64,000 nt of DNA from Citrobacter freundii. Its GTDB lineage: Bacteria; Bacteroidota; Bacteroidia; Chitinophagales; Chitinophagaceae. The notes beneath the pieces are model-generated. The model had not been told where the DNA came from. It saw only the letters and a program-made list of their open reading frames with translations, and searched no databases. Of the stretch, positions 22,758 to 32,537 are shown in pieces. The DNA lies in the NCBI GenBank assembly GCA_003243445.1, contig QFQQ01000011.1, forward strand, positions 1 through 64,000, read 5' to 3'. Position numbers and translations under genes: made by a program. Each line of letters begins with the position of its first letter. The stretch's first letter is position 1.

Positions 22758-24434
22758 TTAAGGCTGCCAGAATACTTTATAGCTCTCCGGAACTTTCTGG
22801 GGTGGTGCATTGGAGTTCAGCTGAATCTCATTTGTGCTGAAAGGCAAGGACCATGGATACAGGCGGTCATTCAGAACAGTTACAACCGGGCCATCAGGAG
22901 GTGCTACGCTGGTCGTTGTTCCTACAGGTGCAGGATCAAAGCGTACAGGGTAACCGGTTCTGCGGTAATCGGTATAGTTGTCAACTGGGTTTTCGATGCG
23001 ATTGATCCATTTCTCTGTCATGATCAGCTCCAGTTTCTTTGCATTGCTTGCAGCATCATACTGAGACAATACGCCTGTTTTGTAAGTTGTAGTTGCAGCC
23101 AGTGTGGAGATCACCGGAACGGTCTGCGGAGCACCTGCGGAACCAGGGTTCACGGCAGCTACCACCGCATCTACATGGCGGAAAGTAGCATCCAGTGCCG
23201 CACTGAACGCTGCACGTGCATCACCAGCAACAATACCAACCTGTTTGAGCTCAGCTTCAAGATAGAGACGATCAGCATAGGTGATAAACTCGTGCGGACG
23301 GGCACCTGTACCGGCTCTTTGTGGTCCGATGCTGTTAACAGATATTGCTGCGCTATCGTTAAAACGACCACCGGCAGGATAAAGACCAAGCAGGGAATAG
23401 GTCTGGCTATTGGAACCATCACGGCAAGGACCTGATGAACCGAAGATGATGGTAATGAATCCGCCATCACGATAGTCCGTACAGTTCTCCGGAACGCCAT
23501 TGGAACCACCGATCTTTGACTTCTGGTTGTAGATGTAATAAGGAACACGGGGGTCTTCGAGACCGGTGAGAATGGCAGGGTTTCTTCCTTTCATGATCTC
23601 ATAGAGCCATGGGCTTGGAAGTTGACCACCACGCTGGGTAGCGTTGTAGTCACCGAACGCCGGATGCCTGTCATCTGTTGTACCAACAGTACCAAAGGGA
23701 AGCATAAAGCTTTCTGCCTGGGTGTTGATCAGTGTGGCTGGTGAATTCAGCAGAGCGGTAACTTGTGTAGTTACGTCCTGCACCAGGCGCACTTGCGTGT
23801 ACATTTTCAGTTTGATCGTATTGGCAGCTTTCACCCAGTTGGTGCGGTTGCCTTTATAGATATAATCATCATTACCGGGAAGGATCGTATTCACAGCAGT
23901 ATTGGTAATATCTGCGATCCCTTCGTCCAGCAACGTGAATAATTGAGGATAGATGTCCTTGCCTTTGTCAAACTTAGGTTGTGTGATACCGTCGAGAAAT
24001 CTATCATGCTCGGAAAAAGGAATATCACCCCATACGTCCACCATCATGCTGTAGGTGTAAGCTTTCATGATCTTGGCGATACCTCTGTAAACGTAGAGAT
24101 TCTGTTCAGTTGCCCGGGCAATGATCACATTCAGGTTAGACAGTGCATTGTACAGGCCGTTCCAGCCGGACTCACCTGCGCCATATCTATCTGCGCCGAC
24201 GCGACCAGTGATCTGGTGCGTGTAAACAGACATCGTGTTGCCCAGGCCTGAACCGAGAGCAAAACTTCCGGCGATATTGCGTTCAGCGGAACTCAGGATC
24301 ATCGCCAGGGTCACATTCTGTGGCGTAGCGTCATTGGGATTCTGGTTGACGTCAATAAACTTTTTGCAACCAGTGCCCCCCAGCAGGAATGCAGAGAAAA
24401 GCATCGCTGCGAATATTTTATATCTACTTCTCAT
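22758..24434 (-). CDS. SusD-like nutrient-uptake lipoprotein
   Basis: Surface lipoprotein that caps the paired SusC channel and binds the incoming nutrient. The 558 residues start with a lipoprotein signal (lipobox GTGC, then KKFIDVNQNPNDATPQNV); this N terminus is typical of the SusD-like group 2 (starch-binding associating with outer membrane) families rather than classic RagB. TPR-like helices follow, and the C terminus contains TEKWINRIENPVDNYTDYRRTGYPV, a common signature. Start ATG at 24434, 22 bases after the SusC gene. No glycosidase or peptidase gene is adjacent, so the substrate is unknown. Confidence 0.92.
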   Translation of the reverse strand: MRSRYKIFAAMLFSAFLLGGTGCKKFIDVNQNPNDATPQNVTLAMILSSAERNIAGSFALGSGLGNTMSVYTHQITGRVGADRYGAGESGWNGLYNALSNLNVIIARATEQNLYVYRGIAKIMKAYTYSMMVDVWGDIPFSEHDRFLDGITQPKFDKGKDIYPQLFTLLDEGIADITNTAVNTILPGNDDYIYKGNRTNWVKAANTIKLKMYTQVRLVQDVTTQVTALLNSPATLINTQAESFMLPFGTVGTTDDRHPAFGDYNATQRGGQLPSPWLYEIMKGRNPAILTGLEDPRVPYYIYNQKSKIGGSNGVPENCTDYRDGGFITIIFGSSGPCRDGSNSQTYSLLGLYPAGGRFNDSAAISVNSIGPQRAGTGARPHEFITYADRLYLEAELKQVGIVAGDARAAFSAALDATFRHVDAVVAAVNPGSAGAPQTVPVISTLAATTTYKTGVLSQYDAASNAKKLELIMTEKWINRIENPVDNYTDYRRTGYPVRFDPAPVGTTTSVAPPDGPVVTVLNDRLYPWSLPFSTNEIQLNSNAPPQKVPESYKVFWQP

Positions 24435-24456
24435 ACTTGAAGTTTTTGCTTGGTAA

Positions 24457-27400
24457 TTAGAAAGTTACGTTTAAGTTAACACCATATCTTTTGGCACTTG
24501 GTGCACCACCAGTCTCAACACCTTGTGTATTTCCTGAAACCACAGAGTTGATATCCGGATCGAAGTTGGTGTATTTTGGAACGTTGGGAGCAAGCCACCA
24601 GAGGTTACGTCCGCTAAAGCTGATAGTGATAGCTGATGCACTCACTTTTTTAGAGATCGAGGAAGGGATCGTATAACCCAGGGAAAGCTCTCTCAAGCGG
24701 TAAACTGTACCGTCATAAACTGAATATTCAAATGCACCGTTGGTCGCGAAGCTGGCACCGGTACCTGCAGTAAAGAAGAGGTCATTGGTAGTAACACGGG
24801 TCTGGTTGCGGATCGTCGCACCATTGGCGTCTGTCATAGGAACATAGTGATTAAGTCCATCGGCGCCGGTTACGGGAGTAGCGTTGCCATAGATACCGCT
24901 GATCACCGCATTTTTCTCACGCTTTTCAGTGTCTTTGGTCACACCTCTACCTAACATACCATTGATGCTCTCAGAGTAAAAGTCGCCGCCAACAGTTGCA
25001 TCAAATAAGATACCCAGCTGGAATCCTTTATAAGAAAGTGTATTGGTCACACCGAACTTGAAGTCTGGATTCGGATCGCCAACCATTCCGGGATTCGGAT
25101 CTGCAAAAGGCATTCCCGAAGTAGCATTGATCAGCAATTGACCGTCGCTGGAACGCGCAGAGAATGACCCCCTGAGGTAGCCATAAGGCATGCCTGCTTC
25201 AGCCCAGTTGTAACCACCCAATTGCGTACGGATCAGGCCAGGATATAACTCAAGTACCATATTTCTGTTGCGGGTAAATACACCGCGAACATCCCATTTG
25301 ATATCTCTTGTCGATACCGGCGTAACATTCAGCGCAACTTCCCATCCTTTGTTCTGGATCTTTCCGATGTTAGTGTAGAAGGTAGTGTAGCCAGTAGTAT
25401 TGGGGATCGCAATTCCGTAGATCAGGTTACTGGATTTTTTGTCGTAGTAAGTCACATCAAGGCCAATGCGTCCTTTAAAAAATCTTAATTCCGAACCAAA
25501 TTCCAATTCATTACTGAATTCAGGCGTCAGGAGCGGATCAAAGCTTGTTCCGTTCCTGGTTGCACCAGGCTGACCGAGAAACCCTGTTGCACTGTAGTTG
25601 AAGATTGGGTCGATGCTATACGGGCTTGCGTCGCTACCAACGCGGGCAAAGCCGCCGCGGAGTTTACCATAATCAAACCAATCGCTTTGGATCTTCAACA
25701 TATCCGACCATACCAACGATCCACTGACAGAATAATAGAAATACTGATTTTCTTTCACAGGAAGCGTGGAAGAATTGTCCGAACGGATCGAACTTGTCAG
25801 GAACGCATAATTCTTATATCCCAGCGTTGCATCCGCAAAGAAACCTGCAGTACGCTTTCTGGTGATATTGTCAGAACTGAAGGTTTGACGGCGTGTATTT
25901 CTAAGGTTAAAGAGGCCTGGTATCACGAAGTCGACACCATACACCTGTTGATAACGGCTGTTAAAATGAATCAATTCAGTTCCCAGGTGGCTCGTAAGCG
26001 TGAAGTCAGAGGACAATTTTGGAGAAAAGGTGAAAAGGAATTTACCATTGATATCCTGTCTTCTGCTGACCACTTCGGTCAAAGTACCGAGCAGATTGTC
26101 CGCACCACCATAAGAAGATTTGTCAATGATCTGATCCCTGTACAGGTTGTAATTATTGACGCCCGCAGTCATGTCCGCTTTCAGCCAGTTATTAAATTTA
26201 TAGGAACCTCTCAGGTTTGCCACAATCCGGTCATCCACGGATGTGATCACGTTGTGATAAGCACCCCAAACAGGGTTCGTATACTGCCCATCGTTAAAAC
26301 CGATCTGGGTCATACCATCCCTGGTTGTAGAAGGATAACCAACGATATCCCAGTTACGGGCCATGGTGTATGTCCGGCCCCACTGTGATACGAAGCTTTG
26401 TGCAGCTCCGATGAAACCACCTACTTGTGTAGATCTTGTATAAGCCATGTTTGCTCCGATAACCAGGTTACCCACCGTTGTCTGCCCACCAAGGCTGATA
26501 TTGTTTTTCTTATAGGAAGAGTTCGTGATGTAACCGTCCTGGTCAACTCTTGACAGCGTCATGTTAAATAATGACCCGCCTTGTCCGCCGTTAACACCCA
26601 CGGAATGCTCCATGAGGTTACCGGTTTTGAACAGATCCTTTACGTTGTTGGGATAGGCTTTGTAAGCTGCCCGGCCGTTGGGGAAAAGCTCCGGCCATGC
26701 CGCATACATAGAGGCCCACGTAGTAGCAGGAATTGAGTCAACGCCTGAAGCAGATGTACCGATCACCTGGCCTGATGCATTGTAGATCACACCCTGACCG
26801 AATTTAGCACCCCAGGAACCGTTGGATGACTGTGTACGGAAGTTCGCACCCGCGCCATAAGTATTCTGAAAATCCGGCAGGTTTGCAATTTTCTCAATTG
26901 CGTAGCCACCTCTGTAAGTAACATTGAGCGATTTTGCACCTTTGCTGGGAGAACCTGATTTGGTCGTGATCATCACAACACCGTTGGATGCACGAGAACC
27001 ATACAGCGCCGCAGCAGCCGCACCTTTCAATACTGTCATATCCGCGATATCATTCGGATCGATATTATTGATAGAAGATCCATAAGTACCGCCCGCACTA
27101 AAGGGGTTGCTGGTATTGGAGAGATCATTACTATAAGGAACACCATCCACAACGATCAAAGGTTCTGATCCGTTGAAAGAGCTAACACCCCTGATCTGAA
27201 TACGGGAAGCCGCTCCCGGAGCACCCTGACCAGCCCGGATATCCACACCAGGAATTTTACCTGCCAGTGTGTTCAATACGTTGGACTCCGATTTTTGGAG
27301 CATCACGTCCGGACTCACTTTAGCAACGGAATAACCAACAGATCTTTCAACCCGTTTGATACCCATCGCCGTCACTACCACTTCTGATAATGACTCATTT

Positions 27401-27690
27401 GATCTGGCCATCGTAAGATTGATCGCCGCAGAAGAAGTCACTGTCACTTCCTTTGCTTCCAGATTAACCCCGGAAACAACAAGGACATCTCCCTTGGAGG
27501 CATTGATCGTAAACCTGCCCTGGTCGTCAGCAGTAGTACCCGTCTTACCTTTACCCTTAATAATGATGGAAGCAAAGGGAACTGGATTTCCCTTGTCATC
27601 AGTGATCTTGCCTGAGATTGGCATGACCTGGCCGCTCGCGATCATTGCTGATAACAGCATGACCACGCACAGCAGAGGAATTTTTCTCAT
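24457..27690 (-). CDS. SusC/RagA TonB-linked outer membrane channel
   Basis: TonB-dependent outer membrane transporter that works with the SusD-like lipoprotein downstream. I start it at the ATG at 27690 (MRKIPLLCVVMLLSAMIASG, a signal peptide), giving 1077 residues. Next come a carboxypeptidase-regulatory-like domain (ISGKITDDKGNPVPFASIIIKGKGKTGTT), the plug domain with SusC signature (GAASRIQIRGVSSFNGSEPL, then IVVDGVPY) and a 22-strand barrel ending GVNLNVTF, whose last residue is aromatic as needed for BAM recognition. Codons from 27759 to 27690 are open but lack an ATG-signal-peptide start. No sigma/anti-sigma pair is adjacent. Confidence 0.95.
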   Translation of the reverse strand: MRKIPLLCVVMLLSAMIASGQVMPISGKITDDKGNPVPFASIIIKGKGKTGTTADDQGRFTINASKGDVLVVSGVNLEAKEVTVTSSAAINLTMARSNESLSEVVVTAMGIKRVERSVGYSVAKVSPDVMLQKSESNVLNTLAGKIPGVDIRAGQGAPGAASRIQIRGVSSFNGSEPLIVVDGVPYSNDLSNTSNPFSAGGTYGSSINNIDPNDIADMTVLKGAAAAALYGSRASNGVVMITTKSGSPSKGAKSLNVTYRGGYAIEKIANLPDFQNTYGAGANFRTQSSNGSWGAKFGQGVIYNASGQVIGTSASGVDSIPATTWASMYAAWPELFPNGRAAYKAYPNNVKDLFKTGNLMEHSVGVNGGQGGSLFNMTLSRVDQDGYITNSSYKKNNISLGGQTTVGNLVIGANMAYTRSTQVGGFIGAAQSFVSQWGRTYTMARNWDIVGYPSTTRDGMTQIGFNDGQYTNPVWGAYHNVITSVDDRIVANLRGSYKFNNWLKADMTAGVNNYNLYRDQIIDKSSYGGADNLLGTLTEVVSRRQDINGKFLFTFSPKLSSDFTLTSHLGTELIHFNSRYQQVYGVDFVIPGLFNLRNTRRQTFSSDNITRKRTAGFFADATLGYKNYAFLTSSIRSDNSSTLPVKENQYFYYSVSGSLVWSDMLKIQSDWFDYGKLRGGFARVGSDASPYSIDPIFNYSATGFLGQPGATRNGTSFDPLLTPEFSNELEFGSELRFFKGRIGLDVTYYDKKSSNLIYGIAIPNTTGYTTFYTNIGKIQNKGWEVALNVTPVSTRDIKWDVRGVFTRNRNMVLELYPGLIRTQLGGYNWAEAGMPYGYLRGSFSARSSDGQLLINATSGMPFADPNPGMVGDPNPDFKFGVTNTLSYKGFQLGILFDATVGGDFYSESINGMLGRGVTKDTEKREKNAVISGIYGNATPVTGADGLNHYVPMTDANGATIRNQTRVTTNDLFFTAGTGASFATNGAFEYSVYDGTVYRLRELSLGYTIPSSISKKVSASAITISFSGRNLWWLAPNVPKYTNFDPDINSVVSGNTQGVETGGAPSAKRYGVNLNVTF

Positions 27691-28363
27691 GTGCTTGTTA
27701 GTTTTGTTTAAGTGCAGTTTAAGTAGTGAATATAAAATAAACTTTGATACTACGCTCAAACGTGAGCGTTTTGGTTAAAAAATGTTAACTGGCGGTTAAT
27801 TTCCGATGCCTAAACGATAGATGATAATTCGCAATATATTGTTTGTACGTTGGTTAATTCAAAAATTTGCCCGACATCGCCGATTGATCTCCAATTAACT
27901 TAAATAGATCCACCATTTCTAAATAATTACACAGAAAATGTCAGGTTATATATTTAATATATATTAATAGCCATGGCGGTATCTTCATTTCTGGCACTGT
28001 GATGCTGTCAAATTTTAATTCATTTATTTTGCTAATAATATGATTAACAGCGTAAAATTTAGGGGCGCAATCAAGGATTGTGAAGAACACATCCAATTGT
28101 TGAAATGATTACCATATTACAATCTGAATATAAGATTTCAATTTTCAGCATGATCCCGAGGCTGGAGATTGTGAAAGGAATCAATCTTAAATCGCAGACC
28201 TGCACCGGAGGTGGTGCATTGACCTGAAAACATAAATCGCTGAACCATTGTCAGCTAAAATTTGCGCGGGTTAATATGTCATAAGCGGGACCGCCTTAAG
28301 ACAACGGTCCCGCCCTTCAAACATTAACTCACGTCACTCGCTATAAGCCTGACGGCTTACCAG
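27691..28363. other. 673-base spacer between the SusC and efflux operons
   Basis: No coding sequence is convincing on either strand. A 7-base stem ACGCTCA/TGAGCGT (27752-27769) lies about 60 bases before the SusC start and could be a regulator site. A/T-rich DNA fills 27780-28080. A terminator-like hairpin lies at 28285-28313. No TAnnTTTG box was found in the expected place for SusC. Confidence 0.5.
28285..28313 (-). terminator. Terminator-like hairpin after the efflux operon
   Basis: GCGGGACCG (28285-28293) pairs perfectly with CGGTCCCGC (28305-28313). It lies 50 bases after the RND permease stop. The T tract on the minus strand is poor, so efficiency is uncertain. Confidence 0.55.
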
Positions 28364-31300
28364 CTAAACATCACTGCCATTTTTTAGAGCGGAATTGCCG
28401 GTTTCCACTTTAGGCGGCATCAGCTTATATATCACCGGAGTTACAATCCGCGACAACAGCGTCGAACTGATCAGACCACCGATCATCACGATCGCAAGCG
28501 GTGAGATCAGCGGATTGCTTGACAATGCGATCGGCAACAGCCCGCCGATAGCAGTGAAAGTGGTCAGAATGATCGGAAGGAATCGCTTCTCCCCTGCTTC
28601 TTCGATCGCCTGCAACAATTCCATCCCTTCCTCGCGAAGATGATTCGTAAAATCAACCAGCAGGATCGTATTCTTCACTTCAATCCCGGCAAGCGCCACA
28701 ATACCGATCGTTGCCACAAATGATAACGAATTACCCGTAACCAGCAAGGCCAGCACCGCCCCCACAATACCCAGCGGAATTACCGACAATACGATCAGCG
28801 TGCTCTTGAATGTTTTGAACTGCAGCACCAGCACCGCAATAAACATGAAAACAGTAAATAGTATGATGCTGCCAAAACCACCAAACGATTCGTTCCGGCC
28901 CTCTACTTCACCACCCATCTCGTAAGAATATCCTGCAGGCAGCTTCATACCATCCATCTGTTTGATCACATCATTGATCACGCGGTCGTTCAGATAACCC
29001 TTTTTTACAAAAGCATTGACCGTTACCGTTCTTATTTTATTGAAGTGATTGATGGTTAGCGGCGATGTTTCAAATCGTATATCCGCAAGCTGCGATAACG
29101 GTATCGCCTTACCCTGGTTATTGTTTATATACAAATTATTGAACACCGTGAGATCCGGATAAGAAGGTCGTGGTACGCTTAATACGATCGAATAATCATC
29201 ACCTTCTGTATTCGGATCAGTAAATGTGCCGACGGGATAACCGGCCACGGCCATTCTCACCGTTCTGCCGATGTTCACAGTTGGTACACCCAACTGATTC
29301 GCTTTATCTTTATTGATATCAACACGTATATCTGATTTAAGATTCCGGATAGGATTGTTCACATAGATCGCACCTTCCGTTTTCTTAAGCATATCTTCCA
29401 CCCTTGCGGCAAGGGCGCGCAATGTATCAAGATTATCACCCGCAACCCTTACCTCCACCGGTGAGATCATTGGTTGTCCCTGTTCGAAATTCTTTACTTC
29501 CACCTGTGCGCCCGGATAGGGTGTCCATTGTGCGCGGAGTTGCTCGATGATCTCAACTTTGCGGTCTGGTTTTACATCAGGCTCCAATTGCACAAAGATC
29601 TCGGCAAAATCAGCCCGTTCGTTCTGTTGATTTACATTGTAATAAACGCGGGGATTACCTTTACCGACGTTGGTAGAATAATACTGCACCTCTTTTACCT
29701 TCGCCAGATCTTTCTCCACGCGTTTTGCAATCGTATCTGTATAATAAATATTTGATTGCAAAGGTGCAGTGATATCGATCATGAACTGCGGCTTCTCTGA
29801 AGAAGGAAACAAACTCGATCCGATCACAGGTATCAACGCGAGCGAACCGATGAAGATCACCAGCGCAACCACGATCGTCAGCCAGGGACGTTTCAGCGCT
29901 TTATCCAGCAACACCGCATAACTTCCGTGTATCAGCTTTTGCAAACCCCGCAGGAAGATATTACCATGCTCATCGGCATGTGGCTTAAGAATTCTGCTTG
30001 ATAAGAATGGCACGATCGTCAGTGCAACGATCAATGATCCAAGGATCGTGCTGATCACTGATACCGGCAAACTCCTGATGAATTCTCCCGAGGCCTCCGG
30101 CATAAAGGCCAGTGGCATGAACGCAATGACCAGGGTGGCGGTACAACCCAATACTGCTTTGCCAATCTGGTTTGTAGCCTTGATGGTTGCACTCAACCGT
30201 GAATGACCTTCGCGCATCCAGCGTTCGATATTCTCCACCACCACAATGCTGTCATCCACCAGCAACCCCAATGCCACCACCAAACCGACAATACTTAACT
30301 GGTTCAGATTATATCCCAACAGGTTGATCAGGATGATACCGATACCCAATGAAAGCGGTATAGAGATCATTACCACCAGCGAAGCTCTTAACCCCAATGG
30401 CAACAACGTGATCAACACCAGTCCGATCGCGATCAGGAAATCAACACCAAGTGTACTCAACCGGTGATTCACATTATCCGCCTGATCAAATTGCAATTGC
30501 AGATCGATATTTCCTGGTAACGTTTTTTTGAATTTTTCGATCACCGGCTTATATTTCTCCTGTATTGAAGAAATATTCTCTCCTTTCTTCAGTGCCGCTG
30601 TTACAAACACCGCCCGATGTCCATTCAAACGCGCGATATGTGTTGGCGGCGAAAAATCGAAATATACATTCGCCACATCCTTCAGAAAGATATTGTTTCC
30701 ATTCACACTCGCAACTACCGTATTCTTTATCTCTTCAATCGTCTGATAGTTGCCATTTGTTTTTATATTGTACGACTTATTTCCTTCATTGATACTACCG
30801 CCGGGAATATTGGCGATCTCGCTTTGCAACGCATTCCCGATCAATGTCACCGGAATATGCAATTGCGATAACTTATCCAGTTGCGCATCCACTTTGATCA
30901 CCGGATCAGGCAAACCCTGGATCTCTACATTCTTTAATGCTGGGATCTTTTCCAACTCATCCTGCAGATCTTCTGCCGCTTTCCTTAACCTGTCACGTGA
31001 TGCATTTTCGGAGATCAGCGACATCTGCAGAATGTTCACATTCGAGGGATCGATCTTTTGCACATCGATCATATAAATATCCTGCGGTAACTGGCCACGG
31101 AGACTGTTTACTTCACGGACCAGTTCCTGGTATTTATCATCCACATTTACCCTGAAACGATATTCAACCGCCAGCACAGCGAGGCCGTCGCGGATAGATG
31201 TTTTAATACGTTTGATATCGTCAAGGCCATAGATCTGTTTTTCCATCGGCTTCACCACCAGTTCTTCCATATCTTTTGGACTGGTGCCGGGATAAACAAC

Positions 31301-31444
31301 TACCACCGGGAAGATCGGTGCATTCAGCTCCGGATCTTCCGAGCGCGGCATGTTCAACACTGTTGATACGCCGATGGCGATCACCATCAGCACCATGATC
31401 AGTGTGAACTGGTAATTCTTTATTGAGTATTCAGAGATCTTCAT
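28364..31444 (-). CDS. RND-family efflux permease (inner membrane)
   Basis: Proton-driven exporter that works as a trimer with the periplasmic adaptor and outer membrane channel encoded upstream. The 1026 residues show two halves of six membrane helices with large periplasmic loops. The key proton-relay aspartate pair is present in VALGLLVDDSIVVVEN near residue 400. It begins MKISEYSIKNYQFTLIMVLM and contains PRSEDPELNAPIFPVVVVYPG, typical of the AcrB-related group in Bacteroidota that may export organic compounds. Substrate unknown. Start ATG at 31444, 43 bases after the adaptor gene; last gene of a four-gene block. Confidence 0.94.
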   Translation of the reverse strand: MKISEYSIKNYQFTLIMVLMVIAIGVSTVLNMPRSEDPELNAPIFPVVVVYPGTSPKDMEELVVKPMEKQIYGLDDIKRIKTSIRDGLAVLAVEYRFRVNVDDKYQELVREVNSLRGQLPQDIYMIDVQKIDPSNVNILQMSLISENASRDRLRKAAEDLQDELEKIPALKNVEIQGLPDPVIKVDAQLDKLSQLHIPVTLIGNALQSEIANIPGGSINEGNKSYNIKTNGNYQTIEEIKNTVVASVNGNNIFLKDVANVYFDFSPPTHIARLNGHRAVFVTAALKKGENISSIQEKYKPVIEKFKKTLPGNIDLQLQFDQADNVNHRLSTLGVDFLIAIGLVLITLLPLGLRASLVVMISIPLSLGIGIILINLLGYNLNQLSIVGLVVALGLLVDDSIVVVENIERWMREGHSRLSATIKATNQIGKAVLGCTATLVIAFMPLAFMPEASGEFIRSLPVSVISTILGSLIVALTIVPFLSSRILKPHADEHGNIFLRGLQKLIHGSYAVLLDKALKRPWLTIVVALVIFIGSLALIPVIGSSLFPSSEKPQFMIDITAPLQSNIYYTDTIAKRVEKDLAKVKEVQYYSTNVGKGNPRVYYNVNQQNERADFAEIFVQLEPDVKPDRKVEIIEQLRAQWTPYPGAQVEVKNFEQGQPMISPVEVRVAGDNLDTLRALAARVEDMLKKTEGAIYVNNPIRNLKSDIRVDINKDKANQLGVPTVNIGRTVRMAVAGYPVGTFTDPNTEGDDYSIVLSVPRPSYPDLTVFNNLYINNNQGKAIPLSQLADIRFETSPLTINHFNKIRTVTVNAFVKKGYLNDRVINDVIKQMDGMKLPAGYSYEMGGEVEGRNESFGGFGSIILFTVFMFIAVLVLQFKTFKSTLIVLSVIPLGIVGAVLALLVTGNSLSFVATIGIVALAGIEVKNTILLVDFTNHLREEGMELLQAIEEAGEKRFLPIILTTFTAIGGLLPIALSSNPLISPLAIVMIGGLISSTLLSRIVTPVIYKLMPPKVETGNSALKNGSDV

Positions 31445-31487
31445 GCTAAGAGTTTAAGGAGTGGAAAGAGTTTTAATGAGGTCCTGC

Positions 31488-32531
31488 TTATTTTCTCACT
31501 TCTATTTTCGAGCCTTCATTGAGGTAGGCACTGCCGGAGATGATAAGTGCTTTGGCATTTTCAAGGCCGCCGGAGACGATCACTTTTCCATTCTCGATCT
31601 TATCTACCTGCACTTTTACCTTTTGTGCAGTTGCATTATCGTTAGTGATAAAGACATAACCGGTGCCGGCATCACCATCGAGCAGCGCATCGTAGGGAAT
31701 GGACCAGGCTTTTGTCGATTGCGATGGATTGATGGTTGCCTTTCCAAAAAGACCGGAAGCAATCTTGCCGGAAGGCGTTTTGTCCAGCTGTAATTGCACC
31801 TGGAATGTTCCGCTTACGGGATCAATGCCCTCGGATTTTTTACTGACGAAGGCTGTGATGGTTTGACCGGGTAATGCATCTGTTGTGATCGTTGCTTTGT
31901 CGCCGGCCTTGATAGCTGCCCATTGATAATCGCTCACACCCGCTTTCAGTATCCAGTTTGATTGGCCGGCGCCATTCACCATCACCACTGGTGTTCCCGG
32001 TCCGACGATCTGGCCATCGTTCACAAATTTCTTCAATACATACCCGCTTTTAGGTGCCCGGATCTCTGAATAAGTTTGATTAAACCCCGCACTGCCATAT
32101 TGTTGTTTTGCTACCTCAAGTGCGGTTTTCGCATTCTGCATTTGCTCAAGCGTCGCAACACTGTCTTTATAAAGATTGCTGGCGCGCTCATAATCGCGCT
32201 GGGCTTTTTGTAAGGCTAATGAAGCCTGCTCTGTCATCGCATTTACTTCGGTCAGATTCAATGTTGCAAGCAGTTGACCTTTGCTGATCGCGTCGCCTTC
32301 TTTCACATATACACGATTTACCACGCCACCTGTTTTGAAACCGAGATTCGTTTCATCATCAGTAGTAAATTGACCTGCAGCATAAATGGATTGATGGATC
32401 GAATCCTGCTGAAGAGACATCAGTTCCACCGGAATGATCTCATCAGTGTTAACTTCTTTTTTGGGAGCCTGTTTGCAGGAAAACAGGGCGATAGTAAATG
32501 CAGCGATAATGGTTATAAATATTTTTTTCAT
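31488..32531 (-). CDS. Efflux periplasmic adaptor (membrane fusion) lipoprotein
   Basis: Bridges the RND permease and the outer membrane channel. The 347 residues start with a lipoprotein signal (lipobox LFSC, then KQAPKKE). The biotinyl-lipoyl-like half motifs (VNRVYVKEGDAISKGQLLATL and APKSGYVLKKFVNDGQIVGPG) flank a coiled-coil hairpin of about 60 residues (AMTEQASLALQKAQRDYERAS and onward), and a beta-barrel domain follows. Start ATG at 32531, 6 bases after the tolC-like gene, so the two are co-translated or nearly so. Confidence 0.93.
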   Translation of the reverse strand: MKKIFITIIAAFTIALFSCKQAPKKEVNTDEIIPVELMSLQQDSIHQSIYAAGQFTTDDETNLGFKTGGVVNRVYVKEGDAISKGQLLATLNLTEVNAMTEQASLALQKAQRDYERASNLYKDSVATLEQMQNAKTALEVAKQQYGSAGFNQTYSEIRAPKSGYVLKKFVNDGQIVGPGTPVVMVNGAGQSNWILKAGVSDYQWAAIKAGDKATITTDALPGQTITAFVSKKSEGIDPVSGTFQVQLQLDKTPSGKIASGLFGKATINPSQSTKAWSIPYDALLDGDAGTGYVFITNDNATAQKVKVQVDKIENGKVIVSGGLENAKALIISGSAYLNEGSKIEVRK

Positions 32532-32537
32532 GACCCT

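Noticed and set aside
27780..28284. Hidden gene or RNA in the 673-base spacer
   Set aside because: No long frame, no tRNA-like cloverleaf and no known riboswitch core could be recognised; function cannot be supported.
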